Part shown: piece after piece, positions 1 to 6,117 of the stretch
Position numbering within the stretch: position 1 is the stretch's first letter
How the letters are laid out: each line of letters opens with the position of its first letter
NCBI GenBank assembly: GCA_003132865.1
Contig: PKYZ01000179.1
Span: forward strand, 1-10,720
Direction of reading: 5' to 3'
DNA: 10,720 nt
From: Bryobacterales bacterium
Lineage (GTDB): Bacteria > Acidobacteriota > Terriglobia > Bryobacterales > Bryobacteraceae
Position numbers and translations under genes: made by a program
Notes under the pieces: generated by a model
The model's input: the letters and a program-made list of their open reading frames with translations, nothing else
The model's database searches: none
What the model was told of the DNA's origin: nothing

Positions 1-20
1 AGCTTATTTTAACGCCTATT

Positions 21-43
21 GCAGGCCAGGTGGTCTGCCCCAC
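21..43 (-). repeat. Single-hairpin repeat bordered by CCCCAC, downstream of the response regulator
   Basis: Read on the minus strand this is GTGGGG followed by an imperfect hairpin, GGCAG-a-CCA / TGG-c-CTGC with a two-base loop and one mismatch. It lies 17 bp past the stop codon of the response regulator gene. The end TGCCCCAC is shared with the terminal hairpin of the 2315-2402 repeat and with the hairpin at 8464-8486. It is best read as a degenerate member of the same intergenic family. It might also act as a transcript end, although no T-tract follows. Confidence 0.4.
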
Positions 44-60
44 AAATTCTGCATCCGCCG

Positions 61-522
61 TCAGGCGGCTCTGGCACCTGGGAGCAAATCCTTGATGATC
101 TTGCCGATCTCCATGAATTGATCCAAACCGGAGGGCTTGGTGATGAATTGGGAAACGCCGAGATCCTTGAGCAGGGCCTCGTCCCGCCGCGACCGGGAAG
201 AACTCCACACGCACACCGGAACGCCGCCGAGGTGTCCGGCGCTCCGGATCTCGCGCAAGATGTCTTCGCCGGTATACCTGGACAGGTTCAAGTCCACCAG
301 GATCAGGCTTGGAATTGCCGCATCCACATAAGCCCCCTGCCTGCGGATGAAAGCGAGAGCTTCGCCTCCGCTCAGCAGGTGAACCAGTTCAAATCGGAGA
401 TCTTGCTTCTTCAGTGCCCGATCGAGAAGGAAGACGTCCGAGCCGTTGTCCTCAATGACAAGGATGCGGGCGGCGGGAACAACCGAAACGTGTTTCAAGC
501 TCACTCCCAATTGGCCAACCAT
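61..522 (-). CDS. Single-domain response regulator (Rcp1-like receiver)
   Basis: A 153-aa protein made almost entirely of one CheY-like receiver domain (about residues 18-147). The acidic pair is E24-D25 in ILVIEDN. The phospho-acceptor is D77 in LILVDLNL. The switch Ser lies in the WSSS stretch (107-109) and the conserved Lys is K129 in ITKP. No DNA-binding or enzymatic output domain follows, so it probably acts by protein-protein contact in a phosphorelay. The hydrophobic ILVDLNLSRYTGEDIL core recalls the Rcp1-type receivers paired with phytochrome-like and hybrid kinases. The ATG at 520-522 is preceded by AAGAGG eight bases upstream. The gene starts 16 bp after the sortase stop codon, so it is probably the last gene of the VWA-sortase operon. 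Its kinase is not in the window. Confidence 0.9.
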   Translation of the reverse strand: MVGQLGVSLKHVSVVPAARILVIEDNGSDVFLLDRALKKQDLRFELVHLLSGGEALAFIRRQGAYVDAAIPSLILVDLNLSRYTGEDILREIRSAGHLGGVPVCVWSSSRSRRDEALLKDLGVSQFITKPSGLDQFMEIGKIIKDLLPGARAA

Positions 523-538
523 CGCAGGTACCTCTTGA

Positions 539-1210
539 TCATTCCATAGTTGATGGTGGCACCGCTTGCGGTGACACCTGTCTTGCCCTTACGATCCACC
601 GCTTGGGCGCCGGCCCGACGTAGTAGAAAGGGTAACAGGTAACCATCGTCAGCACGTTCTCGCCTGACGGAGCGAGTACCCCCACATTATCCGGCTCTAC
701 CACCCTTAGCGACTCGACTTCGTACTTGAAATTGCCTTTCAGCGTCGAGAATTGAATCTCGTCCTTGATCCTCAAATCCTTCAGCGGGCGAAAAAATGTG
801 TCCCGGTGCCCGGCAAGTCCCACGTTGCCGGCCTCGCCCGGCAGCGCCGTGCCGGGGATATGTCCGACCGCGCGCCGGAGAGTGGTTTTGTCGATCCCTT
901 CGACGACGACGACGGAAAGGAGGAGACGTGGGATCTCAATGCGGCCGATCAGACCGTCCGTCACGTCCGTCACGGCAGCGGGCGCGCTCTTCGGAGAAGT
1001 GGAGGACTGCGGTTGAGGCGGGCCCTCGCTCGCCGCGCGCCGATCGTGCAGTTGGCGGTCGAGATTCCCGCTCTCGCGCGCCTGGAAAATCCAGGCGTCC
1101 ACCAGAGCGAATCCGCAATAGCCCAGAAGCAAGAAGGCGGAGGCAAAGAGCGCACGCTGGGTCCACTTCAGAATCCGCCTGAGTGGCGCCTTCCCAACTA
1201 CAAGCCTCAT
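539..1210 (-). CDS. Class D sortase
   Basis: A 223-aa membrane-anchored cysteine transpeptidase. Residues 17-38 form an N-terminal membrane segment, followed by a Pro/Ser-rich linker (about 60-80) and the sortase beta-barrel (about 86-212). The catalytic triad is visible: H135 in GLAGHRDTFF, C192 in MVTCYPF and R204 in PKRWIVRA. Sortases cleave a C-terminal sorting motif on a secreted protein and transfer it to an amine nucleophile. The IPGTALPGE...GLAGHRDTFFRPL pattern fits class D as found in Acidobacteriota and Firmicutes. The start ATG overlaps the VWA stop as ATGA (1207-1210), which implies translational coupling. The likely substrate is the 2420-3163 protein with its LAPTAS tail. In a Gram-negative envelope the nucleophile is unknown. 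Confidence 0.93.
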   Translation of the reverse strand: MRLVVGKAPLRRILKWTQRALFASAFLLLGYCGFALVDAWIFQARESGNLDRQLHDRRAASEGPPQPQSSTSPKSAPAAVTDVTDGLIGRIEIPRLLLSVVVVEGIDKTTLRRAVGHIPGTALPGEAGNVGLAGHRDTFFRPLKDLRIKDEIQFSTLKGNFKYEVESLRVVEPDNVGVLAPSGENVLTMVTCYPFYYVGPAPKRWIVRARQVSPQAVPPSTME

Positions 1211-2196
1211 TTGGCGCCCCTCCGGTCAGGCCGTGGTTCGACGCCGGCTCTGTAGCCGGTGCGCGTGCGCACGGACAATTTATCGTGGCCCTTCGCCCGG
1301 GCAATTACCCGAATGGCGCGATAAGCACCGTCACGAGTCAGGTTGGTTGGAACATATCCGATCGTGTATTGATGGCGAATGTCCCGGGCGATGCGCTCGC
1401 AGATGGGCACCACTTCGCTGAGCTGGTTGGGAAGAAAAGCTTCGCCGCCCGTCGCCTGCGCCAAGCGTTTGAGCACACCCGGGTTCCGGTCCTCATCTTC
1501 TTCGTCGAATACACCTATGGTGTAGATGACGGCGCTGGATTGCTCGGCCAGTTTCATGACTTGGGCCAAAGTGCGCGCGCTGGCATTGTCACCGCCATCG
1601 CTGACGACGATCAGCACTTTCTTATCCCGGCTACCTGCCTGCAATTCCTCTAAAGCCTTGGCGATCGCGTCGTAAAGAGCGGTCTGGCCTCCGGCACGTT
1701 TGGCCATGATCGCGCTTCCGAGTTCGACGGTGTTATTGGTGAATCGGATCGTGCCGGGCAAGCCCAGCGATACGATCTCGTTGAAGTTGACGACGAACAT
1801 TTCGTCGTCCCGATTGCTGGACCGCACGAAGCTCCGGGCTGCGGCGGACACCTCCTCAAGCTTCGGCCGCATGCTTGTGCTTTGGTCGACAACCAGTCCC
1901 ACGGTGACCGGAATATCTTCGTTTCTGAATAGCCGGATGTTTTGCGGTACACCGTTCTCATAAACCGCGAAATCCTGCTCACCCAGATTCGAGACAAAGC
2001 CATGTTGCCGGTCAGTCACCGTAGCTGGCAACACCACCAGGGCAACGTCCACAGAGATTCGGAAAGATTCCGCGTCGCGATCTTGTCTTGCCGGCGGAGC
2101 CTGATTTCCGGCGTGGCCCACCAGGACAATCAGGAGAAGGACCGGGAGAGCGATCACTTTCGCCACGCCACGCTCTCCCGCCCGCGACTTCCTCAT
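1207..2196 (-). CDS. VWA-domain surface protein (acidobacterial VWFA-related type)
   Basis: A 329-aa protein with an N-terminal signal anchor (about 10-28), then a short beta-rich region with the EQDFAVYENGVPQNI pattern, then a von Willebrand factor A domain (about 97-280). The MIDAS metal site is complete: DQSTS (D104, S106, S108), T172 in GGQTALYD and D200 in VSDGGD. VWA domains of this kind bind protein ligands through a divalent metal. The start is set at the ATG 2194-2196, which is preceded by AAAGAGAG and followed directly by a basic signal anchor. The longer open frame to 2415 translates a hairpin repeat and is not used. The stop overlaps the sortase start by four bases. There is no C-terminal sorting signal, so this protein is more likely a partner than a sortase substrate. 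Its exact role is not known. Confidence 0.9.
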   Translation of the reverse strand: MRKSRAGERGVAKVIALPVLLLIVLVGHAGNQAPPARQDRDAESFRISVDVALVVLPATVTDRQHGFVSNLGEQDFAVYENGVPQNIRLFRNEDIPVTVGLVVDQSTSMRPKLEEVSAAARSFVRSSNRDDEMFVVNFNEIVSLGLPGTIRFTNNTVELGSAIMAKRAGGQTALYDAIAKALEELQAGSRDKKVLIVVSDGGDNASARTLAQVMKLAEQSSAVIYTIGVFDEEDEDRNPGVLKRLAQATGGEAFLPNQLSEVVPICERIARDIRHQYTIGYVPTNLTRDGAYRAIRVIARAKGHDKLSVRTRTGYRAGVEPRPDRRGAK

Positions 2197-2314
2197 TGCT
2201 GCTCTCTTTCTGACTTCACCACGTGCAGGCGCCGACCATCCAGCCCTGCACCGCGAACGGCGTACGCCTATGCCAGTAACCTGAATCAGAACTTCGTGGC
2301 ATAAATCCTGAGTT

Positions 2315-2402
2315 GTGGGGCGGGCAATCCTGCCCGCAAGCCGGCCTTCCGGCCGGCTGGACGCGCTAGAAAGCGGGTCCGCAGCCTGAAAGGCTGCCCC
2401 AC
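2315..2402. repeat. Four-hairpin cloverleaf-like intergenic repeat
   Basis: An 88-bp element made of four adjacent hairpins enclosed by a closing stem GTGGG (2315-2319) / CCCAC (2398-2402). Hairpin 1 is 2320-2337 (GCGGGCA/TGCCCGC, 7 bp). Hairpin 2 is 2339-2358 (AGCCGGCC/GGCCGGCT, 8 bp). Hairpin 3 is 2359-2380 (GGACGCGCT/AGCGGGTCC, one G-G mismatch). Hairpin 4 is 2381-2397 (GCAGCCT/AGGCTGC, 7 bp). Almost every base is paired, with loops of 3-4 bases. It lies between the stop of the sortase-substrate gene (2420) and the VWA start (2196), so it could attenuate or stabilise transcript between them. Its antisense translation has wrongly extended the open frame of the VWA gene. Confidence 0.85.
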
Positions 2403-2419
2403 GTAGCTGCTCCAAGCAT

Positions 2420-3163
2420 TTACTGAAGGCGCTTTTGCGCCAGCCGGAGGACCCACGCTACGCCCAGAGCCAGCAATCCGAGCAGCGTGATCAGCGGCAG
2501 CGTGCTCGCCGTCGGCGCCAGCACCTTCGCCGGCTCGGTCTTCTCCGCTACCAGTTCCTGCGCCGGCAGCGGGGTGACCACCTGGGCGAGTTCCACCTCT
2601 TCTCCCGTGGGTTTAATCGCCATGACGGGCGCCTGCTTCAGTTCCACGACCACTGGCTCGTCTGCCGTCTTGATCGGCTCTGCGACTTCCAACGGGATCT
2701 CGACCGCCGTGAAGAGAACGGGCGTGTTGGTCTCTTTGGCTAGTTCTACTGCTCTCGCTTTCGGATAAACGAATTCCTCGCCCCAGTTTCTGCCGGGATA
2801 GAACCATGCCCGAAGCGCCTCCGGCTCACCTGCCGGCCGCTCCCGGAAAGTAACCACGGTCTTGTCAGTCGCCTTGAGGCGATAGTTCGGGATGGCCAGG
2901 ATGGTGGCGTAGACCTGCGTTTCGTCCGCGTTGAAGATCTGGACGATGTGGCGGTCGGACTGCGAGTCCAGGATTTTGAACACATAGGTGCCGGCTGGCA
3001 ACACCCCCCACCCCTTGAGGTGGACTCCCGGAATCTCCACAGGCGCGCTGAAAGTCATCACGGTTTTCCTGTTCCAGCCGTCCGCCTTTGCGGCTGGTGA
3101 GTATACCACGCCCATTAGCGCCAGGCAAAACACGCTTGTTGTTAGTGCTTTCGAGAGACTCAT
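2420..3163 (-). CDS. Secreted protein with sortase-type C-terminal tail
   Basis: A 247-aa protein of an acidobacterial family I know only as hypothetical. It has a signal peptide (about 1-27, ending AAKA). The conserved N-terminal domain (about 28-140) carries TVMTFSAPVEIPG, LPAGTYVFKI, IFNADETQVYATILAIP, TVVTFRER and WFYPGRNWGEEFVYP. An acidic, Val/Pro-rich linker follows (about 150-213). The C-terminus has the layout of a sorting signal: LAPTAS at 215-220, a hydrophobic segment at 222-239, then a basic end with R240 and KR at 244-245. In related proteins, as I remember them, this position reads like LPxTAS. The ATG at 3161-3163 has AAAGGAAC about ten bases upstream. It lies upstream of, and in the same direction as, the VWA-sortase operon. 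Being substrate of that sortase is inference. Confidence 0.85.
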   Translation of the reverse strand: MSLSKALTTSVFCLALMGVVYSPAAKADGWNRKTVMTFSAPVEIPGVHLKGWGVLPAGTYVFKILDSQSDRHIVQIFNADETQVYATILAIPNYRLKATDKTVVTFRERPAGEPEALRAWFYPGRNWGEEFVYPKARAVELAKETNTPVLFTAVEIPLEVAEPIKTADEPVVVELKQAPVMAIKPTGEEVELAQVVTPLPAQELVAEKTEPAKVLAPTASTLPLITLLGLLALGVAWVLRLAQKRLQ

Positions 3164-3484
3164 CTGCTTTTGTTCCTTTGTTCTAAACTCTGGTGCGATC
3201 GGCTCTTCGCTCTATCGGGCGCCATGCCTGCAAGACCTCGGCGGGCTGGTCGCACGATGGGCGAGAAGCATTCCGAGGTCCATCGGCACACTACGGGCGC
3301 GCCGAACGCGGCTGTCACTTCGTTCCAGGCACGTTTGCTGCACGTTTGAGGACATGCGGCGCGGCGCCAGAGCTGAAAATCGCTCATAGTAGCCTTGCCG
3401 CCTGAGCTATCGGTTCATGCAGTTATTGCCGTACGAAATGCAGGAATTGCTGCGGATTGCGCCACGTGGACTCTGCCGCTAATC
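3164..3484. other. Upstream region with no recognisable gene
   Basis: This stretch must hold the promoter of the minus-strand gene starting at 3163, but I see no clear -35/-10 pair. A 75-aa minus-strand frame (3160-3387) has an Arg/Ser/Pro-rich composition without recognisable motifs and only a weak AAGGCT ahead of its start, so I do not call it a gene. The right end runs into the first MITE-like repeat. Confidence 0.4.
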
Positions 3485-3590
3485 TATTGACGCTCGCGCA
3501 ATACAGTGACAATCAGAGGGTGGGGCGGGCACCCTCGCCCCACATTTGGTTGTGACCAAAACTGTCACCGTGTTCTGCGAGCCTCAAATA
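3485..3590. repeat. MITE-like inverted-repeat element, copy 1
   Basis: Left arm 3485-3511 starts TATTGACGCTCGC and ends GTGACA. Right arm 3563-3590 is its imperfect reverse complement, about 22 of 27 positions pairing with one gap. The centre holds GTGGGGCG (3520-3527) and CGCCCCAC (3536-3543), and alternatively GAGGGT (3516-3521) pairing with ACCCTC (3531-3536). A further short inverted repeat GTGAC-N7-GTCAC lies at 3552-3568. Nothing in it codes for protein. Copy 2 is 276 bp further on in the same orientation. Confidence 0.82.
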
Positions 3591-3760
3591 GCATCCGTCA
3601 CCCAGGTTCGGGCTGGCGATCCGGCGCCGGATCTTCTGGAATGCGAAAGATCCCACAAAGAAACCCTCTGCAGCAACAAACAAGGTAAGGTCAAGTGGGT
3701 TGCTACGCATTTGTTGAATTGGCGAAAAGACCCTTTCAAACCTGCCCTCTGCTGCGGAAT

Positions 3761-3861
3761 TATTGAGGCTCGCACAATACGGTGACAATCATGAGGGTGG
3801 GGCGGGAACCGCCCCACATGCTTGTGACCGAAACTGTCACCGTATTAGGCGAGACTCAATA
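3761..3861. repeat. MITE-like inverted-repeat element, copy 2
   Basis: Left arm 3761-3787 pairs with right arm 3835-3861 at 24 of 27 positions; the ends are TATTGAG/CTCAATA. The centre is a perfect 9-bp stem GTGGGGCGG (3797-3805) / CCGCCCCAC (3809-3817) with a GAA loop. GTGAC-N7-GTCAC recurs at 3824-3840. Over the first 31 bases it differs from copy 1 at only three positions, and both copies are preceded by a similar CTCTGC-containing flank. This makes a mobile or REP-like repeat family more likely than chance. No target-site duplication could be assigned. Confidence 0.83.
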
Positions 3862-4199
3862 GCCGGTGCAGTGTTAGCAAGCGCCGAACTTTGCAGGCGT
3901 AGCACCGCGGACCGTCTCTACGAACGTGCCCGGGCGGCGATGCCCGGGCAGGGAAGCATCGAAAGATTGAAGCTCAGGAGTACGAGAGCCCCAAGGCCAT
4001 TTGCTACGAACATTGGATACTCGGTTCAGTTGCCGTTAGCAAGGCGCTTTGGGGCCGGGGAAGGTTCTTGCCAACACACCGGATGCCGCCGGCCACACAT
4101 CCGGCAGTCGTACTGGCCGGGATTTTATTTAGCGGGATGTTTGGTTCCGGGGTCAACCCGGACTCGAGCATTGAGGTACACCAAGTGGCCGGTAGAGAG
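3862..4199. other. Intergenic stretch with small hairpins, no convincing gene
   Basis: I find no gene here. Visible structure includes two copies of the palindrome GCCCGGGC (3928-3935 and 3942-3949) six bases apart, which can also pair with each other, and an inverted pair CCGGATG (4079-4085) / CATCCGG (4098-4104). The hairpin nearest the 4200-4781 gene is listed separately. A plus-strand frame across this region begins inside repeat copy 2 and has no recognisable protein motif. Confidence 0.4.
4146..4162 (-). terminator. Possible transcript-end hairpin after the His/aromatic-rich protein gene
   Basis: TCCGGG (4146-4151) pairs with CCCGGA (4157-4162) across a five-base loop. It lies about 38 bp past the stop codon at 4200. 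No run of T follows on the minus strand, so an intrinsic terminator is not demonstrated. Confidence 0.25.
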
Positions 4200-4781
4200 T
4201 CAAGCTCCCAGATACTCCACGTGAGCGTACGTGCCTAACCGCGGGTTGTATGCGAGATACCAGCCAACATGGTCGGGGTCCTCGTAGATCACGATCTGAT
4301 CGCCAGCCCAGTTCCAGCCCGCGACGATGTTGTAATCGTATGCGGCGACGTCCCAGAAAAAATTGCCGAACCAGAAGCGTTCCCGATTTCCTCCCGCAAG
4401 CACGAATACATGTTGCGGTCCAAAGCCACCGGTGAAGCGCCCGTGTGCCCACGGCTGATCGATGTGATAATGCGCATCGTTGGGGCCACTATCATGTCCG
4501 ACCCATTGATCGTTCTTGGCATGAACGTGCGGAACTTCCGGATGACCTGTCTTGTCCACGGCAATGCGGTTCTCAGCCGCGGCAGTGGGCTGCTGACCCC
4601 GTACAGGGGTGGAAGCGCGCGCAGGCTCGGAAGCCTTCGCGGGAGCAGGACCGCGAGCGGGAATGTGTCCACCGCCAACCGCCGCTTGGTGACCGCCGCC
4701 GCGTGGCGCCTCATTGCGCCCCTTATCCTGCGCAAAAGCAAACACGCAAATCAGAACGGATAGCCCTATGATCTTTTTCAT
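4200..4781 (-). CDS. Secreted His/aromatic-rich hypothetical protein
   Basis: A 193-aa protein without a family name known to me. It has a short signal peptide (1-18, MKKIIGLSVLICVFAFAQ), a low-complexity Gly/Ala/Pro/His linker (about 19-72), then a stretch rich in His (H80, H85, H87, H96, H104, H106, H113) and an aromatic C-terminal module (about 118-193). The module carries RFWFGNFFWDVAAYDY, GWNWAGDQIVIYEDPDH and GWYLAYNPRLGTYAHV. The start is set at ATG 4779-4781 because GAGGAGGT lies about five bases upstream; the longer frame to 4844 would precede that ribosome site. The His-rich segment could bind metal, but that is inference. Its C-terminal module resembles that of the 7450-8421 protein. 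It is the most downstream gene of the minus-strand stress cluster, 248 bp after the YtxH-like gene. Confidence 0.8.
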   Translation of the reverse strand: MKKIIGLSVLICVFAFAQDKGRNEAPRGGGHQAAVGGGHIPARGPAPAKASEPARASTPVRGQQPTAAAENRIAVDKTGHPEVPHVHAKNDQWVGHDSGPNDAHYHIDQPWAHGRFTGGFGPQHVFVLAGGNRERFWFGNFFWDVAAYDYNIVAGWNWAGDQIVIYEDPDHVGWYLAYNPRLGTYAHVEYLGA

Positions 4782-4920
4782 CGAAACCTCCTCGGCGATA
4801 TCTCGCCAGTTACTTCTTGTAATCTCTTTTTCCGATCCATGCACTCAGCAGGCCAATAGCCAAGTGCAAATGAGTTGGATAGGACCGGATCGCAGTCATT
4901 CTGTACATCGATGCGGTCCT

Positions 4921-4967
4921 GAGGCTTGGTCGCCCCCTCCAAGCCTCCGAACGGGCGACCAAGCCTC
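4921..4967. repeat. Perfect 15-bp inverted repeat
   Basis: GAGGCTTGGTCGCCC (4921-4935) is perfectly complementary to 4953-4967 across a 17-base spacer. The spacer holds a third CCAAGCCTC (4939-4947), so the right arm motif also occurs as a direct repeat and two alternative folds are possible. It sits between the YtxH-like gene and the 4200-4781 gene. No T-tract follows on either strand, so it is not a standard intrinsic terminator. It could be a leader structure of the downstream minus-strand gene. Confidence 0.75.
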
Positions 4968-5029
4968 GGACTGCTATGGGGGCTCGATCAACGTCTCCGC
5001 CCAAATCCTAGAAATTCCGCTTCCCGCGG

Positions 5030-5200
5030 CTAGTGTGACGATGCCGCTGCCTTGCTGTTCAGCAAGTCCTCTTCAGACTTGCAGCCGACGATCCGGCGCG
5101 TCGCCGAACGGGAGCGCGGAGCAACAAAAGCTACCAGAGCAATGCCGGCTCCCAGCCCGGTCAAGAAAATAGATAGTGAAAAAAGCATTTTATCGGTCAT
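5030..5200 (-). CDS. Small YtxH-like membrane protein (56 aa)
   Basis: Translation on the minus strand gives MTDKMLFSLSIFLTGLGAGI followed by ALVAFVAPRSRSATRRIVGC and a short polar tail ending in AAASSH. Residues 6-28 form one Gly/Ala-rich membrane segment followed by APRS and basic residues. That is the layout of YtxH-type stress proteins (glycine-rich helix, then APxSG.. and a cytosolic tail), although the family's longer coiled tail is missing here. The ATG at 5198-5200 has GGAGG eight bases upstream. It follows the Lmo0937-type gene by 69 bp on the same strand, so co-transcription is likely. Assignment to YtxH is by pattern only; a generic single-pass small protein is the alternative. Confidence 0.7.
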   Translation of the reverse strand: MTDKMLFSLSIFLTGLGAGIALVAFVAPRSRSATRRIVGCKSEEDLLNSKAAASSH

Positions 5201-5269
5201 CTAAAGCGCCTCCATGCAGCGGGATCCATCCGCCATCTGCATTCGCAACTACAATAGGACGTCTTGGTC

Positions 5270-5422
5270 CTAGATAATAGACCTGCGTCCCTGGATCACC
5301 CGGATCAGCAGTACGACTACCGCCAGAATCAGCAGGACATGAAGAAAACCGCCCATCGTGTAGGAGGTAACCATTCCCAGGGCCCACAATATCAGCAGAA
5401 CGACGCAGATTGTCCAGAGCAT
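5270..5422 (-). CDS. Lmo0937-family small membrane protein (DUF5670-type)
   Basis: A 50-aa protein starting MLWTICVVLLILWALGMVTS, then YTMGGFLHVLLILAVVVLLI and ending RVIQGRRSII. Two hydrophobic helices (about 3-20 and 24-41) are joined by a short turn with YTMGG.LH and closed by a basic tail. This is the hallmark layout of Lmo0937-family proteins: tryptophan near the N-terminus, G-x-x-T-S-x-T-x-G-G-x-x-H and a terminal R-x-x-x-G-R. The family is small, of unknown function, and often found with stress genes. The ATG at 5420-5422 has AAGGA about nine bases upstream. It begins 12 bp after the reading frame that closes the pseudogene at 5435. Confidence 0.88.
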   Translation of the reverse strand: MLWTICVVLLILWALGMVTSYTMGGFLHVLLILAVVVLLIRVIQGRRSII

Positions 5423-5434
5423 GTTGTCGCGTCC

Positions 5435-6031
5435 TTATTGGCGCGTTATGATCCCTAGCAAGAGTCGTGCCAAACAAGGTCCTGTGCGGGTCTTGCCGGG
5501 TCCAACGCTCTCAGCGCGCAGTAAACGTCGCCAGGCACCATCGCTCCCGGGAGCCAGCCTGAAACTGGCATTCTCGTCCGCCTTAATGAGACCTTTCGCG
5601 GCTACTGTGCTCGAAGCCTTTCCCGGCGCCATCGGGATCGTACTGGCCGGACAGCGTAAAACGCGTACTGGTTCCGTAAGTCCGAGACCTTACAATCAGC
5701 CGAAGTCCTCACCATGGCGCCGCGTTTGGCGCCGCCTGGATCCGTCTGGCGGCAAGTTCGCCCTCTTCCCGTCACTTGTAGCGACGCCGCTGCACAGGAT
5801 TGCCCAAGAGATAGCCGGCAAACATGGCCGTTGAGTAACCGCTAGTTCCCCCCGTCGCCAGCGAGCGCCATGCGCCCAAAGTTGGCAACCGGTTTCGACT
5901 CGCCAGAAATGGTCGTCTCACCGGAGAGCTGAAATCCGTAGGGCCCTTGAAGATCATTGGAGTTGCATACGATCCGCGCAAAGGGGCAGCCCCAGCGCAG
6001 AGATCAATGTGAGCAATAGAGCCGACCGCAT
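5435..6031 (-). pseudogene. Frameshifted secreted-protein gene (acidobacterial GPYGFQLSG-type)
   Basis: Consecutive pieces of one protein are spread over the minus-strand frames. The start ATG at 6029-6031 with GAGG upstream opens a signal peptide, MRSALLLTLISALGLPLCAD, that stops at 5954. One base later in frame comes NDLQGPYGFQLSGETTISGE continuing through SKPVANFGRMALAGDGG. A run of six G (5848-5853) then breaks the frame, and TSGYSTAMFAGYLLGNPV continues in the next until TGA at 5772. RQTDPGGAKRGAMVRTS, YAF, TLSGQYDP and MAPGKASSTVAAKGLIKADE follow in further frames, ending at 5435. Dropping single bases (in CTCCAAT, the G6 run, GTTTTA and GATCCC) largely restores one frame, but the segment after GNPV looks internally deleted. 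The family resemblance is recalled, not searched. It lies 86 bp after csbD on the same strand. Sequencing indels are the alternative explanation. Confidence 0.65.
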
Positions 6032-6117
6032 ATGGCCTCGTGGACCGCATTCGCCACGTTGGCGCCAGCGGCGAGCTGCGAGGGGATGCGAGGCAAGGGT
6101 GTCCGTGGACGGGGGTT

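Noticed and set aside
2197..2415. N-terminal extension of the VWA protein
   Set aside because: It translates the four-hairpin repeat, and a proper signal anchor with a ribosome site begins at 2196.
3160..3387. 75-aa minus-strand frame overlapping the substrate gene start by four bases
   Set aside because: The composition is Arg/Ser/Pro-rich as in shadow frames, and the next gene has its own good ribosome site.
3763..4224. 153-aa plus-strand open frame
   Set aside because: It starts in the arm of repeat copy 2, has no ribosome site and no recognisable motif, and overlaps the end of the 4200-4781 gene.
4810..4908. 32-aa minus-strand frame with HLAIGLLSAWIGKRDYKK
   Set aside because: An AGGA lies upstream and the end looks protein-like, but the frame is short, without a known family or conservation data; left uncalled.
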